The notes: generated from the sequence alone by a model not told the origin. 64,000 nucleotides of DNA from Tomocerus qinae (GCA_020055645.1 CM034546.1:45322001-45386000); one strand, 5' to 3'. Counted from the stretch's first letter, positions 47,497-59,618 are shown. Numbers and translations: made by a program.

Positions 47497-48844
47497 TCAT
47501 CTTGCAGTACGCAATACATTTTTGATGTCAAGTCGAATTTGGGTTTTCATCTTCAGTATAACAATAAGAACAGCAATAAGAATTATGCCAGCTACAAGTG
47601 CCCCGAATGCACATTCACTGCAATAATAACAGTTCATTTCATCGTAGGCGAAATCCGTTTCTAATCCACAGTCAATCCTTCCGTTGCAGAACAAATTCTG
47701 CGAAATACAAGTGCTGTTGTCTGCAGCTCTACAGGGTTTCATATGCAACCCTTTTGTGTCATTGCACACTGTTTTCAAAATACATTCGTTTAAAACATTT
47801 AAATGATTAATATTGAATAAAAATTGCCATTCAGCAATACAATATTTTTTACATTAATATCATTTTGTTGGGACATTAATAAAATTGGTATTAATATTTC
47901 AATAATAATATTATTAATTAACCTACCTTTGATATACACTGTGAAAACAATTTCCGCAGTCAGAAGAAGGGAATCATTTTTATTATTGTCCTCGAATGTG
48001 CTGTCGTCCACGTGTACTCTGATTCCCAAAGCCGGGTGTTCAGAATGGAAAGATCTTTCGCCAATTAGTTTGGAATTGTTGTTTCCTCTGTCTTCTGAAG
48101 GAAGATAGCCACAAATTTTCCCAGAGCTGACTTGTGTATCGTCTTGACTGATAAACTAAAAATATATCCAATTAAGTTGTCAACAACAATCGCAAATAAA
48201 TAACAACTACTATTAATTTTCAAAGTAACTCGCGCGAATTTTTTAACAATAAGTACCTAATTATATTATATGATTTTATTTCAATTTAATTTACATTTAC
48301 ATTATCTTACATGCTAGAATTCGTTGAAACATCTTTTTAATACACGACTAAATAATAATTAAATATATTATATTATTATAATAATATTTATTTCAGCACT
48401 TACTTCAATGTAATCTCGGCACCGATCATTCGTTAAATCTTCGCCTTCCAATTCATTCAGTCGTAAATTTAACTTTTGTACAACTGCCATGATTCCTAAC
48501 GAACGGTTTGCATATTTCCCCGGAATTATGGAAACTATGTATTCTCTTGTCAGGCCTATCGACCTTTCATTGTCCAATTTTAGCTGAACGCTGTAATCAT
48601 GATGGTTGTCCAACAATATTCGCTTTTCAGATTCAATGACATTGGGGGAAACATATACAACTAAAATTTAACAAAAAATGTTTACAATATGAAATTAATT
48701 ATTTGAATTAATTGATTAACCACAATTTACAAGGAGGAACTTACCCTTTTCTACTCTACGTGATGAGTAGTAAAGTGAACTCGTAAATTCTAATAATGCT
48801 AATAGTACAAAAATTGATGTTTGAAGCCTTCTGAAAATTTCCAT
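47497..48844 (-). CDS. CUB-LDLa single-pass membrane protein 2
   Basis: Four exons, 48844..48745, 48660..48404, 48155..47927 and 47768..47497 (phases 1, 0, 1), give 285 residues with the same exon plan as the other copies; the last exon is exactly as long (272 bp) as in copy 1. The signal peptide is LQTSIFVLLALLEFTSS. The CUB-like domain has GLTREYIVSIIPG, CRDYIE, GKICGYLPSEDRGNNN. The LDLa module has six cysteines from LHMKPC to DFAYDEMNC. The helix is ALVAGIILIAVLIVIL and the tail ends in LRTAR. It probably acts as a surface receptor or adhesion protein; ligand unknown. Confidence 0.85.
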
Positions 48845-50255
48845 ATTATAACAGTTTTTTGTTAATATTTGCAGATATTCAGCGGACAGTAAAATATAAT
48901 GCACGAAAAGATTAAAAGCATGGTTTAAATTAACACTTAGTAATAATAGACAAATGGACTGTCGCAATAGCTCATTAAGTTAGTAGGTCTACTTTTAAGG
49001 TAATAATTTATTTAGGCGAAGTACAAAGTCAATAGTAAGTATTGATTAACATTACTGAGTTCGATATACATGTACATCCCCAATATTATTATATTGAAAA
49101 TTTTTTACATTCATTTATTTTTTAAATCAAATACATAGACGTAAAAGTTATTTTTCTTTTTATTTAGAGTCAATGGCATATGGATGTTTCATTAATTTAA
49201 ACTACTAAAATTTCTAAAAAGAAGTTATACAGCTCATTGTAAGAATTTACTTTTTATATTATAAGCAATAGTAATGCAAAGCTACTCTGTGTTGTTTCTA
49301 GTTCTGGTTGAAATTATATTATGTTGACTTTGACTTACCTACTTCTAAATAAATTAACGTTTTCACTTAGACAGGTTGTATGTCCTCCAACCCAACGCAA
49401 CGCATACGTACTAAATATTACTTACGTACGAAGGTATGCTTTGGGGTATATAATTGAAAACATTATATGGCCATGGACTACCTTTTCACTCAACTCTAAT
49501 ACCATGAATAAAAAATTAGTAGTATAGTCTTTAATTAAGACCACTCATTCTCTTCTCACCGAGTCCCATATGTAAAATAATATCATAATCTTTGGAAAGT
49601 AAGTATTGGTAAATTTCGTAATAATCGTATTTACAATATCGACAAATGCCATTATTTTAAAATGGTCAAAAGTAAAAAAGAAATAGATATTAACGAATTT
49701 TCATGACGCGACATTTAAAATGTTTGCAACCTCAACAACGTCAATTTATTAATAGTGAGGATGTATTCATTCCATTGCTGGAAACTAAAGACTGAAACCA
49801 ACCAAACTAATATAAGAAAAGTGACATAGCACCATGCCGCGAGTTGTTGTTGGCGCGTACTGTATTCAAAACAAAAAACAATACAGAATGTTGTCGGTTA
49901 TGTTTGTCAGTCTAAGTGAAGTCTGAGAAGTCTGAAAAAGTAAAAAGTGGAAGTTGTAAGAAAAATAATAACAGAAAACTTTGGGAAAGCTATCTTGAGG
50001 TAATGATCTATCAGGAATATAAATATTGAGACTTGAAATTTGGTTTAATTTTCTCCGTACATAATACTGACAAAATACCCGGTCAACACAGTACAGTTGA
50101 CAGTCAACAGTATTCTGTATTCGACTTTTACTATTCGCTTTCGCATAATAATTTGTTGTTTCTATTTTTCGGTTAAACCATTTTTCACTGTACACGCACC
50201 TCCTGTCACCTGTGGCTTTCACGACCTCTAAATTTTTGTCATTGTTTAATCTAGA
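48845..50255. repeat. Intergenic with a relic of the 41.2-kb hairpin family
   Basis: About 49375-49465 (caacgcaacgcatacgtact, then acgtacgaaggtatgctttggggtata) resembles the hairpin at 41241-41312 and its flank gaaaacatta, but pairing has decayed. The rest is AT-rich. An antisense open frame of 118 codons at 49866-50222 was not supported. Confidence 0.5.
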
Positions 50256-52654
50256 ATGGCGAGAACTAGAGATGCAAACTTTGATTTAGGCGTAGAAGTG
50301 GATTTTCTAAAAGATACCATGTGGAAATTGTCAAATCGAGTAGATCGTTTGGAGAATTTTATTATTAAAAAAATTGGTGAGATTTCTGGAAATATAATTT
50401 AGTTCAATATTGTAATCAATTTGAATTACATTTCTTGTAATTTGCATAGCTAAAGTCTTTCCTGCTCCGAATGATTTTTCTCGACCAACTAAACTATCTC
50501 CACTGGTGGCTGCTCCCGAAAATTCCAAAGAGGTCCCAGTTACTGAAGACTGGAATGATCGACCAATGCCACTGTCTCGGAAGAGGAAAAGTATATTTTA
50601 ATACTTTTTTTATTTTTAAACATTTGTATAATTTAGTTCAATTGTAATCAATTTGATTTGAATTACATTTCTTGTAATTTGTATAGCTAAAGTCTTTCCT
50701 GCCCCGATTGATTTTTCTTGGCCAACTAAACCATCTCCACTGGTGGCTGCTCCCGAAAATTCCAAAGAGGTCCCAGTTAATGAAGACTGGAATGATCGGC
50801 CAATGCCACTGTCTCGGAAGAGGAAAAGTATATTTTAATACTTTTTTTACTTTTAAAAATATGTATGATTTAGTGCACGTGTATGTTCAATATATTCTAA
50901 TTTGGAAAGCAATGTCGTTTTGAACTGAACTATAAGAATTATTAGTGTGTTGTCATTGGATTGGGATTTTAATTTCACGTTTGATTTAATATAACGCAGG
51001 AATTAAACACGGTGACGATAATTGTACCAATAGTGAAGAGAAATCCATCCAAATCCAATGGACTAATAGTCACGAAAAAGGCTATTTAAATAAAAAGAGT
51101 GACCAATGTGCAAACGACAAGGAGAATGGAGCAAAACGAACTTTGACCCGTGAATTTAAAAATAACAAAATTCAAAATACAGAACAAAAAGAAAATAATA
51201 TTAATTGGACGGAAAATCCCAGAAATGATGTTTTAAATAAGAGGAACAACCATTGTGCAGGAGAGAAAAAAATTAAAAAGAAAAGTATTTCGACATCCGA
51301 AATTGAGAATACAGAGTATCCAATATTAAAACTGTCAAGTATGTTAGCATAAGCGGTAGTTTTTTGGTTTACAGATTTAAGATTGTGAATAATTAATAAT
51401 TTGTTTTGTTTGTGATTTGCTATCTTTAGAAATTCAATTTATTAAGAAGGGGAAAGCCATAATTGTTGTAGAAAGTGGCACGGTGGATTTTGATGATCAA
51501 GCTGAGACCATTTGGACCAAAACTGACCCAACTGGAAGATATAGATTAACTGGCACCAATGGAATTTCATCACCATCTATAAATAGGTATTGCTTTTCTT
51601 ACATAATTGACAGTACGTTTTGTCTATCTCATTGAAGCAAGAAAGAAATAAAATCTGTACTGAATCATGTTCAGTAATTTGTTTATTTTGGATAATATTT
51701 AAATATAATAGAAAATAAATTACCAATGCTCAAATTATTTTAGGTACACATTTCTTGAATAACAATGAGTTACCTTATAGAATAATATTTTGTTATTTAA
51801 AAGTCTAGTTAAGAAATTGATAAATTAAACATGTTAATAATTTTAGTGCATTTAATTTTCAAAAATATTCAATTCGGATATAATATTAATTAAAAATGAC
51901 ATAATGCTTTTTGGAATTTAGTTCGGAGAGTCTAAAATTACAGTCGAGTTCTGTTTCAACAAATGTACTATCCAATTCAGCCACGACTTCTTTTGCTGAT
52001 GACGAAATATCGGAGCAATATGGGTTATGCAGCAATACATTTTTGGGTGCCAAACCATCAAGTAGTGTTCAAGACGAAGACAACAGTAACTTGTGTGAAG
52101 AAAACTATTCGATGAGTCAGTTGGACAATAAACGATCGGAGGGAGAATTAGAATTAAGTCATGGTCCAGAAACCAACAATAAAGTCCGACCATACCAATG
52201 TGCGATATGTGAGAGAAACTTTCCTACAAAATATTCACTAGACATTCACTGGAGCCGTACGCACAGGAAAGAGAATTCACTTAGTTGCTATATGTGCAAG
52301 GCGACTTTTAAAAACAATATTGAATTAAAAATTCATAGAAAACATCACGCCTTTCCGTTTGCTTGTGACATATGCAGCAGAAGATTTAGAAGTGAATTAT
52401 TGTTACTGGAACATAAAAAACGGCACCCAACGTTTCCCATCAAATGTGATTTCTGTGGCAGGGAATTCGGCAGAACATGTGAATTGAAAGTTCATGAAAA
52501 AGTTCACTCTGGGGAGAAGCCAAGTAAGTGTGGCAAAATTAACTATGCAGGTACTACTAAAGTCCATTTACAATCGTATGAGATAATACGTTCTAAAATG
52601 TACAATATGAAATGTAGACAATGCAGTCAAATATTAAAATGTATTTTTATTTAA
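50256..52654 (+). CDS. C2H2 zinc-finger protein with duplicated cassette exon
   Basis: Six exons, 50256..50376, 50450..50590, 50687..50827, 51000..51338, 51430..51586 and 51922..52654, give 543 residues, all phases consistent. Residues 1-40 (FLKDTMWKLSNRVDRLENFI) look like a short coiled coil. Exons 2 and 3 are near-identical 47-codon repeats (KVFPAPNDFSRPTKLSPL type, ending PLSRKRK, a possible nuclear signal), phase 1 at both ends, so either can be skipped. Exon 4 is hydrophilic and lysine/asparagine-rich. Exon 5 has no recognised domain. Four C2H2 fingers lie at about 393-505 (YQCAICERNF, LSCYMCKATF, FACDICSRRF, IKCDFCGREF). The last 40 residues look like decayed finger sequence. It is probably a DNA-binding regulator. 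A broken tandem copy follows. Confidence 0.82.
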
Positions 52655-52760
52655 ACCAATTAAATTAATATTTATAAATGTACGTTTATGACTAATACAT
52701 CTACCAAGTTTACAAGTTTAGTCAATTTGATTTGATTTACATTTCTTGCAATTTCCATAG

Positions 52761-54300
52761 GTGAGGACTGTTCTGCTCCGAACGATTTTTCTCGGCGAAC
52801 TAAACGGGTCGCTGCTCCTAAAACCTTAAAAGACGTCTCATTTACTGACGATTCAAATGATCTGCCAGATTCTCGGAAAAGCAAACGTATGTAATTTTTT
52901 AAACTTTTAAGCATCTGTTTAATATAGTGCACTTACTGCAGTATATTTTAAGTAGGAAAGCAATGCTAATTTGTAAACACGAACATTTTTGATAGGGATT
53001 GCAATACCGGTTTATAACGGTTTTGAAACCCAGTTTTGGTTAACCAGTTTTTCAATTTGTAAAACCGGTTTTTGTTGGTGTTTTAAAGTAACAAAACAGA
53101 TCCAATTATATGAGAAATAAATGCAGTTGTGCAAAGCTGGTGTTTATATTAGGAAACTGATTTAATTTACAAATCATCAAAACTGGGAGATATTATATTT
53201 TTGTTGTTGGTTATTTTATGAGCTCTTTCTTTTGATTCCTGCAAAATTTGGAAAAAAAAATTCTGCGAAAATTAATTGTTTCAAAACGTTTTTATATTTT
53301 AAAATTAGAATTATTCGAATTTCAACGTTTTATTAAAACAATCTCTAGTGTATCAAGGGACATAATTTTTAAAAAAGGTTTCACTCAAATCGGTTTATTG
53401 GATCTCTTGCTATTAGAACGTATTCGGCTTTTGCTCTTTGCGGTATTCCTACCCCTGACAGGGCAAAAATGATTTTTTCTTGAAAGTTGTTTTTCTTATT
53501 ATGAGCTACAAAAGTACACATTCCTTTTTTACCCACTGTGCCACAAATCTTTTGACTTTCCGATATCAATTAATATATCTCTGTCAGTTGTATGTTTTCA
53601 TTGGATTTGACATTTTAATCTAATTTTTTGCTTTAATATAACGTAGGAATTAAACACGGTGACAATATTTTTGCCAATTGTGAAACAATAGCCAACAAAA
53701 TGCAAAGGACGAAACATGACAAAAGAGGCGATTCAAATTCTATTTCAATCGATGTACCATCCAACTCGGTGAGTCAGTTGGACAGTAAGCTACCAGAGAG
53801 AGAATTAAGACATGGTCCTGAAACCAACATTAAAATCCGACCATACCAATGTATTATGTGCGAGAAAAACTATCCCACTTGTAGAAATCTACGTGCCCAC
53901 TGGAGAGTTGCGCACCAGAAATATATGCCACTTAATTGCTATATGTGCAAAGCAACATTTAAAACTAAAAATGAATTACAATGTCATAAACTCATTCATA
54001 CCAGGCCATTCGGTTGTGACAAATGCAACAAAAGATATACAAGTGAATTATTGTTACTGCACCATAAACAAACATGCACAGAAATTTGAAATTTGAATGT
54101 GATTTTTGTGGTAGGCAATTCGACTTTAGAGGTAGTTTGATAAACCATGAAAAACTTCACCATGGGAAGTAGCCATTTGAATAGGACAAATGAGACTAAT
54201 TTAGTTACTACAGATTCCTTTTTAGATCTCATGAGGCAACACATTCCAAAGTATACAATATGCGGTCAAACATTCAAATTCAAGGGAAAATATAAACTTA
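52761..54300 (+). pseudogene. Partial tandem copy of the zinc-finger gene (or its alternative 3' end)
   Basis: Exon A 52761..52886 is a diverged copy of the cassette exon (CSAPNDFSRRTKR, five codons shorter, phase 1 both ends). Exon B 53647..54089 fuses the start of exon 4 (IKHGDN) directly to exon-6-like sequence (VSQLDSKLPERELRHGPE) and three fingers (YQCIMCEKNY, LNCYMCKATF, FGCDKCNKRY). A one-base shift then causes TGA at 54087-54089; the fourth finger (KFECDFCGRQF) continues out of frame from 54087, with further relics to about 54300. No first exon is present. The exon phases would allow splicing from exons 1-4 of the upstream gene, so it may serve as an alternative 3' end rather than a dead copy. 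The intron between A and B contains an accggttt-rich repeat (53000-53070). Confidence 0.75.
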
Positions 54301-55039
54301 ACTTCAAATAGATGCACAAAATGTCATAAATACTCTCCCGATTTTGTTATTATAATAGATTAAATAAGTACATTAAGCTAACTTAATTTGTTCATATGTT
54401 TTTCATTTAAACCAATTAAATTAATAAAAAACATCTTATAAATAATCATGGAGAAAATTTAAGTATTTATAAATGTACCTATACGACTTGCAAATATTTC
54501 ATATTATGATTTAAGTGTTTTGCAATAAAAATTTGGATCGACGATTTATATGACGTGAATATGCACAGCACTGAAAATATTGTACAAATTGTTGTTGAAC
54601 TTGTAAGTTGTAGTAACAATGTTCATCGCTTCAATAAATAATCAATCCAAACTGTTAATCGTTTAATTCTTAATCACAAGTGTTTACAACAAATCATATA
54701 CTATGTAAAACCTATAAGTATTTACTTTATATACATATAACCAGAATTAAATAATTTAAGAGGAATGCCGATTCTTGTAATTATAACATATATAACATTT
54801 TGGTATATCTGAGAATAAAATCAGATAATAATATATAATAATATATATTTATTCATCTCCTCAATAATTCTTATTACTGAAGAGATGGAACCATTTTTCC
54901 TTCGAGTAGCGACAGATACTTTCGTGTCTTATAAGCAAAGCTCGTTTCATAATGTCTTTTAACATCTATTTGATTTACATAAAATAATTTTGCAATTCTG
55001 AGTTTTCACTACTTCAATATAGATACAATATAATTATTA
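54301..55039. other. Intergenic, nothing recognised
   Basis: AT-rich, no supported feature. Confidence 0.45.
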
Positions 55040-58000
55040 TCAGTAGGTAGTCAATTTACGAACAAGAAACATTTTGACATTGAGTCGTTTCGGACTTTTC
55101 TTCTTCTTTAGGCAACCAATGACAATAATAATGACAACGCCAGCCATAATCGCTCCACCTGCCAAGGCGTCGCAATAATAGCAACAGTTGATTTCATCGT
55201 GGGCGAAATCCATTTCAAATCCACAATCAATCCTTCCGTTGCAGAACAAATTTTGCGAAATACAAGTGACATTGCCTGCTGCTCCACACGATTTCATGTC
55301 ATGCCATTTTATGTCATTGCAATCTGGTTTCAAAAAAACATTCATATACCTGAGAATTTAAGCCACAAGTAAAAAAATCCCTTTTGGAAAAAAAATTATT
55401 TTCTCTGGATTTCTGAGAGAAGTCAGCCGGCTGACTTTTGGGGGTTTGGTCCATTTGGGGGCTGCAGCCCCCAAATCCACCCCCATAATTAAGCCTTATC
55501 AATTCATGTACTATATATTTTCGTACAGTATCCAATTTATGCATCAATAGTAGTAGTGAGTGGCTAATGTATAATATTATTAAGCATAGGTAACGTACCT
55601 TTAAAATACACTGTGAAAACAATTTCTGCTTTCACAGACGACTTCTTGTTGTTGTATCCAAATGTATTGTCCTCCACATGCACTCTGATTGCCAAAGATG
55701 GATGTTCAGAATGGAAAGCTCTTTCACCAATTAGTTCGGAATTGTTGTTCCCTCTGTCCTCTGTAGGAAGAAAGCCACAAATTTTTCCCGAGCTGACTTG
55801 CTCATCGTCTTGACTGATGAACTAAAAATATATACTGTTTTTTCAACTACAATGACAACTTGTTTTCCTAAGTAACTCTAACTGTGCATAATTATGTAAA
55901 TTATTAACTTTATAATGTTCAAAGCTCTCCGATTACTTAATTTGGGAAAATACCATTTTAATTTTAAAGGGGAAAATAGGAATTTGTATGGCACACACAT
56001 GACTTTTGTATGGGAGAGCTAAAAATAGATAGTGTGACTTTGTATGGCAGTTTATGACTTTGTATGGCGGTTTGTGACATTGTATGGAACTTTATGACTT
56101 TGTATGGTAAGTTGATTTAACATTATAGGTACGTAATGTTACCTCTTTATTTGATTTTAGAATGCAATGTAGGCAATTATTACGCAAGGTCAATGCCAGT
56201 TAGGATATTTACAGGAACCTGGTTACAATTGGTTAGAAATGGTAATAAGTGAAATAAAATTGTCATCGTTATGGTTATTAAAGGCCATTATCGTCAAAGT
56301 TATTGTCGTGTTAGAGCTCTTTGAGGTTTATTCGGCCGACTGCGTATTATTCTCTGTCCAATTCGTGTAGCCTTGGCTTCCAATGATATAATATTCTTGT
56401 CTCCATGTATCTTAGCGATTCAACTTTTTTAGTCAATTATAACTTTTTTTTGCTTATCAGTCAAACCAATTTTATTTTGCCCACGACTGTGAGAAAGATC
56501 ATTAAACCAGTATTTTTTGCTAACTCCTGGAATATTAACACATTTCAAACTGGCTGGGCAACTTCTACCACCTTTACCACAATCATAAGTTTTGTAATTA
56601 AATGTTTGTTTGAACTTCCAGGATAGTAAATCTTCAGAGTTAATGTCAATTTCAGTCCATGTCTGCTGCACCCTTGAATTTTTTGTTTCGTTTCCTAAGA
56701 GTATTGACTTCCCTTCACTTTATCCACATAGCTAACTATCCATGCTTTATGCTTGGATATGAAGTTTCTACCTATGGGTATTATCTTTCTACTACATATA
56801 TATTCTTAGACTTTAATATATATCGTGCATCGGTATACTATGCATGTTTATATAAAACTATCACCATACAAGGTAATTATTTCCATACAAAGTCATTAGT
56901 CATAACACACCATATACAAAGTCACACTAAATGTCAAAAAATCCTCCATACAAAAGTCATGTGTGTGCCATACAAATTAATTGGCACCCATTTTAAAGGT
57001 ATATAATTAAATTTTGCTTACCTCAATGAAATCTTGGCACTGATTGTCATTCGTTATATTTTCTCCTATTTTATTCAGTCGCAGATTTAAGTTTTGTACA
57101 ACTGCCATGATACCTAGCGAATGGTTTCTATAATTCCCAGGAATGATAGACACTACGTACTCTCTGGTTAGGCCTATTGACTTTTCATTGTCCAATTTTA
57201 GTTGAACACTGTAGTCATCATTTTTGTCCAGAAATATTTGCCTTTCAAATTCAATGTCAAGGGGAGAAATTTTAACGACTAAAATTTAGCAAAATGTTGA
57301 ATTGTTAAATTATTATTATTAATAGTCGATATCTGTATTACCTTGGACATCTAGTGTATCTGCAGGTTTTAAGTGAATTTGATGGCGGGATCCTTCGTAT
57401 CATGAAGATATTCATCACTAAACACAGTACATCACTAAATACAGTGATGAATATCTTCATGATACGAAGGATCCCGCCATCAAATTCACTTAAAACCTGC
57501 AGAAACACTAGATGTCCAAGGTAATACAAAAGACATTAGATAGAAGTAGACTGGAAGTTTCGTTTGTTTACTTTTACTGGCAGAAATACCCGCGAACATT
57601 ATTATATATATAAACTCCACAGTCTATAGGTATATCTACATCCTTTCGCGGGGATTTCTACCACAAAAGTTATAGGCACCCTCCATTCCTTTGCTCATGC
57701 GTGGCGCGTAAGTAAATGACCAAAGCCACGCCGGGGCGTAGGAAGCTGTATTTTAAAGCACACTTAATGCTAAAAAATTAATTCTGGTCAACATATGAAC
57801 ATTTTGAAGATATTTTTGTTCCTACAATGATTGCAATAACGAGCCAGTATTTTTAAAAAACATTTCATATTTTTATGATTTAAAACATGGAAGATAGCAT
57901 TTTTCATGCTCAAGCTGGCGAAGAGTAGGGCCGCCCCAACGTGTGTTTTGTAGTATATACATTGCGCGCTTTTTGTGGCTCACACTCGCAATAAGGTTTC

Positions 58001-58259
58001 AGAATAGAGGATCCCTATAACACAGAGTGAATGTAAACTTCCACTCTATCCTTACTTATAACTCTACTGGTAATACAGATTTCGACTATTGAAATAAAAG
58101 TAAAATTAAGTCACATTAGGTAAAATGAAACTTACCCTTTTCTACGCTTCGGTTTGAGTTAATTGGGGCTATTGTAAATTTTGAATTTGTAAAATCCAAT
58201 AATTGTATCAACAGTACCAATAGAATCTGTATTATTTTTAGTCTTCCAAAATTTTCCAT
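55040..58259 (-). CDS. CUB-LDLa single-pass membrane protein 3
   Basis: Four exons, 58259..58136, 57278..57022, 55821..55599 and 55323..55040 (phases 1, 0, 1), give 295 residues with the family exon plan. The signal region is IIQILLVLLIQLLDFTNS. The CUB-like domain has GLTREYVVSIIPG, CQDFIE and, in exon 3, an acceptor tag/TTCATC. The LDLa module runs from MKSCGAAGNVTC to FAHDEINC. The helix is GAIMAGVVIIIVIGC, with a lysine-rich tail KKKKSPKRL. Its introns are much larger than in sister copies: intron 1 holds an 86-bp-arm hairpin, intron 2 a roughly 1-kb inverted-terminal element, intron 3 short palindromes (tgggggctgcagccccca). Likely a cell-surface protein; ligand unknown. Confidence 0.84.
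55970..56990. mobile_element. Inverted-terminal element in CUB-LDLa 3 intron 2
   Basis: The arms aatttgtatggcacacacat (from 55981) and atgtgtgtgccatacaaatt (ending 56978) pair over about 35 bp, followed by imperfect tttgtatgg repeats on both sides. ttttaaagg occurs just outside each end (about 55962 and 56991). On the minus strand 56429..56700 is an open frame of about 90 codons with SCPASLKCVNIPGVSKKYWF and LSHSRGQNKIGLTDKQKK; I do not recognise it, but it does not read like noise. The exact ends are uncertain. Confidence 0.65.
57334..57528. repeat. Near-perfect hairpin, 86-bp arms, CUB-LDLa 3 intron 1
   Basis: The left arm 57334-57419 and right arm 57443-57528 are reverse complements with one mismatch, around a 23-base loop. 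Core: gcgggatccttcgtatcatg and catgatacgaaggatcccgc. It lies inside an intron of a transcribed gene model, so the pre-mRNA would contain a long duplex. No coding content. Confidence 0.93.
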
Positions 58260-58886
58260 GTTGCAACTTATTGTAGAGATTCTTTTTGCAGATTCAGGAC
58301 TGTAGAATACTTTACTCCCCTACTGGAGGATTCAAAGTGTGGTTTAAAATAATGAAATTGGAACATAAAAATGACGAGCAAACTAAACTGTCATTGAAAC
58401 AGTTCATGAAACGATACTAAGAGTATTATTTAAATCACCAGTAGGTAATCAAAATCGATTGAGGGCGTATTATATGCTGGTGGTGGGATTCTAGGGTTAC
58501 CATTCATTTCAATTTTCGCAATAAGTTAAATATAGATTGCATCGGAAATTTAAAAAATGTAATTTTTATACGTTGATGTTAGCTACTCAAATGGATAGGT
58601 AGGTATTAACGTTTACTGATCTTTTGATATACATTCTATTTTTTGGCCCTTTTAACGAAAATTATTCAAAAATCGCTTTTTGCTAATTTGAGAAAAAACT
58701 CCTTTTTCTTGGATTTCGGTGGTGGGGGAAGTTTCAGCCAGTAAAACCCCCCTCAATACGTCTTTGAATATTTTATTATTACAAATAATAAAAGATAGAC
58801 TAAGTATTGATAGCAGAAAAAAGCTTTTTTCTGCTATAAGACACACAAAGTCTATTTACCAATCTGAAGGCAAATTTGAATGCCTA
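58260..58886. repeat. Intergenic with CAAGGACGTATA-family fragment
   Basis: About 58640-58767 (gaaaattattcaaaaatcgc, ggtgggggaagtttcagcca, ending ctcaatacgtctttg) resembles the right part of the element at 13258-13457. The left end was not found. Nothing else supported. Confidence 0.5.
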
Positions 58887-58900
58887 TACTGCCTAACTTA

Positions 58901-59604
58901 TAGGAGGCAAAGTGGTTAAATGACAGAGTCTTTTGACTCTGTGTGCCGCTGTGCAAAAAGTAGCTGGTTCAGATCGACCTGTATGGGTTCAAATCTACCT
59001 AATGTGCTACCTGCATAAAGTCCTTCCCTACCAAGCAATGCCTCATTAACATCGAGGTAACTTGGGGTACAAATCCTGGGGATAGTGTAGGTGAGTATGG
59101 CCTGTGGTGTATCTTCGTGATTACCGGCATGTATCGTCATGACTGTGCTATGGCCTGCTCATTTACCTATCTTGGGTCAGTACTTATCAGTTTGGTGTCT
59201 TAAAGTTGATATGGCTGGGTGGATAGTCAATAGGTGTACTCCCGAAAGGAGCCTGGTCGAAATTAGATTACGCAGTGGATGCATCTGACTATCACACGGT
59301 ATCAACATAGCCAAACAAGCCCCAATAAAAGAAAAGTAAAATAGCTTCGTATAATATTACTCTGCTGGACTGTCATAGTGTGAGTCGACACTCCTGTGTG
59401 CTTGGTCGGTGTAACTGATACCCAAACGTAAATGTTAGGTTCGACTTGTCGCTTCTGATTGTGTGTGTGGGGATAGGGTCGGCTCACATGGGGTGGCAGA
59501 AGAGCAGTAAAATGAGAGTCAAAAAAATAAAAATACCGGGGCTGCTCTGTGTAATAGGCATAAGCCTGATAAACACTAAAGAGCTCTACTTTACTTTTTA
59601 CTTT
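58901..59604 (+). mobile_element. SINE-like retroposon with tRNA-like head
   Basis: 14-bp direct repeats tactgcctaactta flank it (58887-58900 and 59605-59618). The head has an A-box-like agtggttaaatgacagag (58911 on) and B-box-like ggttcaaatctacc (58986 on; a second, ggttcagatcgacc, at 58966). The 3' end is a T/A-rich tail, ctttactttttactttt. No coding frame is evident in the 704 bp. This fits LINE-mobilised insertion of a tRNA-derived element. Confidence 0.8.
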
Positions 59605-59618
59605 TACTGCCTAACTTA

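Noticed and set aside
49866-50222. 118-codon open frame on the minus strand upstream of the finger gene
   Set aside because: Composition follows the AT-rich background, no motif is seen, and it overlaps the likely promoter of 50256.
58905-58990. A functional tRNA gene
   Set aside because: A- and B-box-like motifs are present, but no clear cloverleaf was seen and the unit is the head of a 704-bp retroposed element.
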